Positions 63,077 to 64,000 of a stretch of 64,000 nt of DNA are shown here, in pieces. Origin of the DNA: Dickeya fangzhongdai (GTDB lineage: Bacteria > Pseudomonadota > Gammaproteobacteria > Enterobacterales > Enterobacteriaceae); the NCBI RefSeq assembly GCF_002812485.1, contig NZ_CP025003.1, forward strand, positions 2,170,001 to 2,234,000, in the 5' to 3' direction. Position 1 is the first letter of the stretch. Each line of letters opens with the position of its first letter. The notes under the pieces were generated by a model. The model ran no database searches, was not told the origin of the DNA, and saw nothing but the letters and a program-made list of their open reading frames with translations. The translations under genes were made by a program, and so were the position numbers.

Positions 63077-63497
63077 TTAACCAGCTGTAACGCCTGTTTC
63101 ATGGATAGCACCCAGTTGGGTGCTATTTTTTTTGTCACAACAACGTATTGTCGATCATTTTCCTCACCGTTCCCTGCCTGAAACGCTGTTTATTGATGCG
63201 TTTTTTCTGCCTGTCCACATGTTTTCCCGATGCAGACATACTGCCCGACCTTAGATTCATTGTTAATTACCTGAAAACACCATGACGATGGTGATACATA
63301 AAAAATGATAATTTAACTATTAAGCCGATATAGGCGCGACATGTTTCATGTAACGAAGATTTCACAAAAAACTTTTAAATATCAATAATGTTTTTTGATA
63401 AAAGTCATGGGTTGATTTCCCCAACTTGAAGAATTCTGCATTGTGGACCAGCTTTATATTGGTTTTTCTAAATAATTCATTGTTGGAAGGAAATTTT
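63077..63497. other. AT-rich gap between ihfB and the amidohydrolase-like gene
   Basis: Contains the ihfB terminator, then about 360 bp of AT-rich DNA. A dyad TATCAA-N9-TTGATA lies at 63380-63400. In E. coli ycaI, msbA and lpxK follow ihfB; none of them begins here. Confidence 0.6.
63105..63133 (+). terminator. Intrinsic terminator of ihfB
   Basis: ATAGCACCCA-GT-TGGGTGCTAT followed by seven T; 28 bases past the ihfB stop. Confidence 0.93.
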
Positions 63498-64000
63498 ATG
63501 ACGCAAGCATGCAATCATTCTGACAGTATTACCTGTTCCTGTTGTAGCCCGTTATGGAAGTCTTTCATTCCGGATATTACTATCAATATCTCCAATGATA
63601 TCAATAAGGTGAATGCAGAAACCCTTATCTTCCGCATTGCGACGGGCGCGGATGGCGCCGCCGGGGGAACCATTCTGACACTGGAGAATGGTCAGAGCGC
63701 ATCAGTCGAGGCGATGGGGATTCAGGACGGCATCATTGTCGCTACCGGGTCATATAATTATGTCAAAACGCAGATGCCGCCCGGTACGCAGGAACGTGTA
63801 CTGTCGGGCAGCCAAACCCTCATTCCCGGTTTGATTGAACCCCACGTACATATCATTCCTACTGCGGTTCTAAATCTGGCAACGGACGTTGGCCCATTTA
63901 TTGGACAGAATTTGCGCTCTCAGGTGGCGCAGAAGCCGGAAGATCAATACACCAGGCAATGGGTGACATCACAGTTAAAGCATGTCATGAAAAGCGGTCC
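63498..64000 (+). CDS. Amidohydrolase-like protein, N-terminal part (cut by window end)
   Basis: ATG 63498 has GGAAGGAAA at 63485-63493 and opens a frame that is still open at 64000 (167 residues visible). The visible part has a beta-rich N-terminal region (about 25-100) with GIQDGIIVATGSYNYV, then SGSQTLIPGLIEPHVHI (about 103-119): the PGxxxxHxH start of the metal-dependent hydrolase (amidohydrolase) barrel, with H116 and H118 as probable metal ligands. A cysteine-rich start (C5, H7, C13, C15, C16) has no signal peptide. The substrate cannot be told. Base composition is lower in GC than the neighbours. Confidence 0.8.
   Translation, partial: MTQACNHSDSITCSCCSPLWKSFIPDITINISNDINKVNAETLIFRIATGADGAAGGTILTLENGQSASVEAMGIQDGIIVATGSYNYVKTQMPPGTQERVLSGSQTLIPGLIEPHVHIIPTAVLNLATDVGPFIGQNLRSQVAQKPEDQYTRQWVTSQLKHVMKSG

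Overview
The window is a chromosomal core segment of a gamma-proteobacterium of the order Enterobacterales. Gene order follows the Escherichia coli ybjL-to-ihfB segment almost gene for gene. Protein sequences, moderately high GC coding DNA and one intergenic repeat family (58401-58671) suggest a soft-rot member of the Pectobacteriaceae, most likely Dickeya or a close relative. The genus is an inference from memory of these families, not from a search. I found 54 protein genes, the last cut by the window end, and no rRNA, tRNA, prophage, insertion sequence or CRISPR array.

Layout. 1-6 kb: ybjL, ybjM, grxA, nfsA, rimK, ybjN (transport, glutaredoxin, nitroreductase, S6 modification). 6-12 kb: putrescine ABC operon potFGHI, ybjO, and the 23S rRNA methyltransferase rlmC. 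12-17.5 kb: an unassigned MFS exporter, then artJ and artPIQM for arginine uptake; artJ carries a clear double ArgR operator. 17.5-25.5 kb: ybjQ-amiD, ybjT, the nitrosative-stress pair hcp-hcr with matched NsrR and FNR sites, and ybjD. 25.5-35 kb: cspD, clpS-clpA, infA, aat, cydDC, trxB. 35-43 kb: lrp, ftsK (with a perfect LexA core), lolA, rarA, serS. 43-50 kb is the accessory part: an orphan DmsD-type chaperone, a glutathione S-transferase, a DsbA-like protein, a variant metallo-beta-lactamase-fold protein divergent from a LysR gene, ycaD and a second LysR gene. 50-57 kb: pflA, pflB, focA (class II FNR promoter) and ycaO. 57-63 kb: serC, aroA, cmk, rpsA, ihfB. After ihfB the conserved order ends in an AT-rich gap and the start of an amidohydrolase-like gene.

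Themes. Several operons handle anaerobic and nitrosative life (focA-pflB-pflA, hcp-hcr, nfsA, cydDC, the DmsD-like chaperone). A second set covers protein quality control and the N-end rule: Aat adds Leu/Phe, ClpS recognises it, ClpAP degrades. Polyamine and arginine uptake form a third.

The window contains no clear new multi-gene system. The points that deserve a second look are small: two unrelated 16-bp tandem repeats between genes, one of which supplies the stop codons of two convergent genes; a 271-bp mobile-repeat-like element between serC and aroA; a 13-bp inverted repeat in the cspD leader; ybjO with no normal start codon; the DmsD-like chaperone without its reductase; the altered metal motif of the MBL-fold protein; and the amidohydrolase-like gene that replaces the expected neighbours of ihfB.
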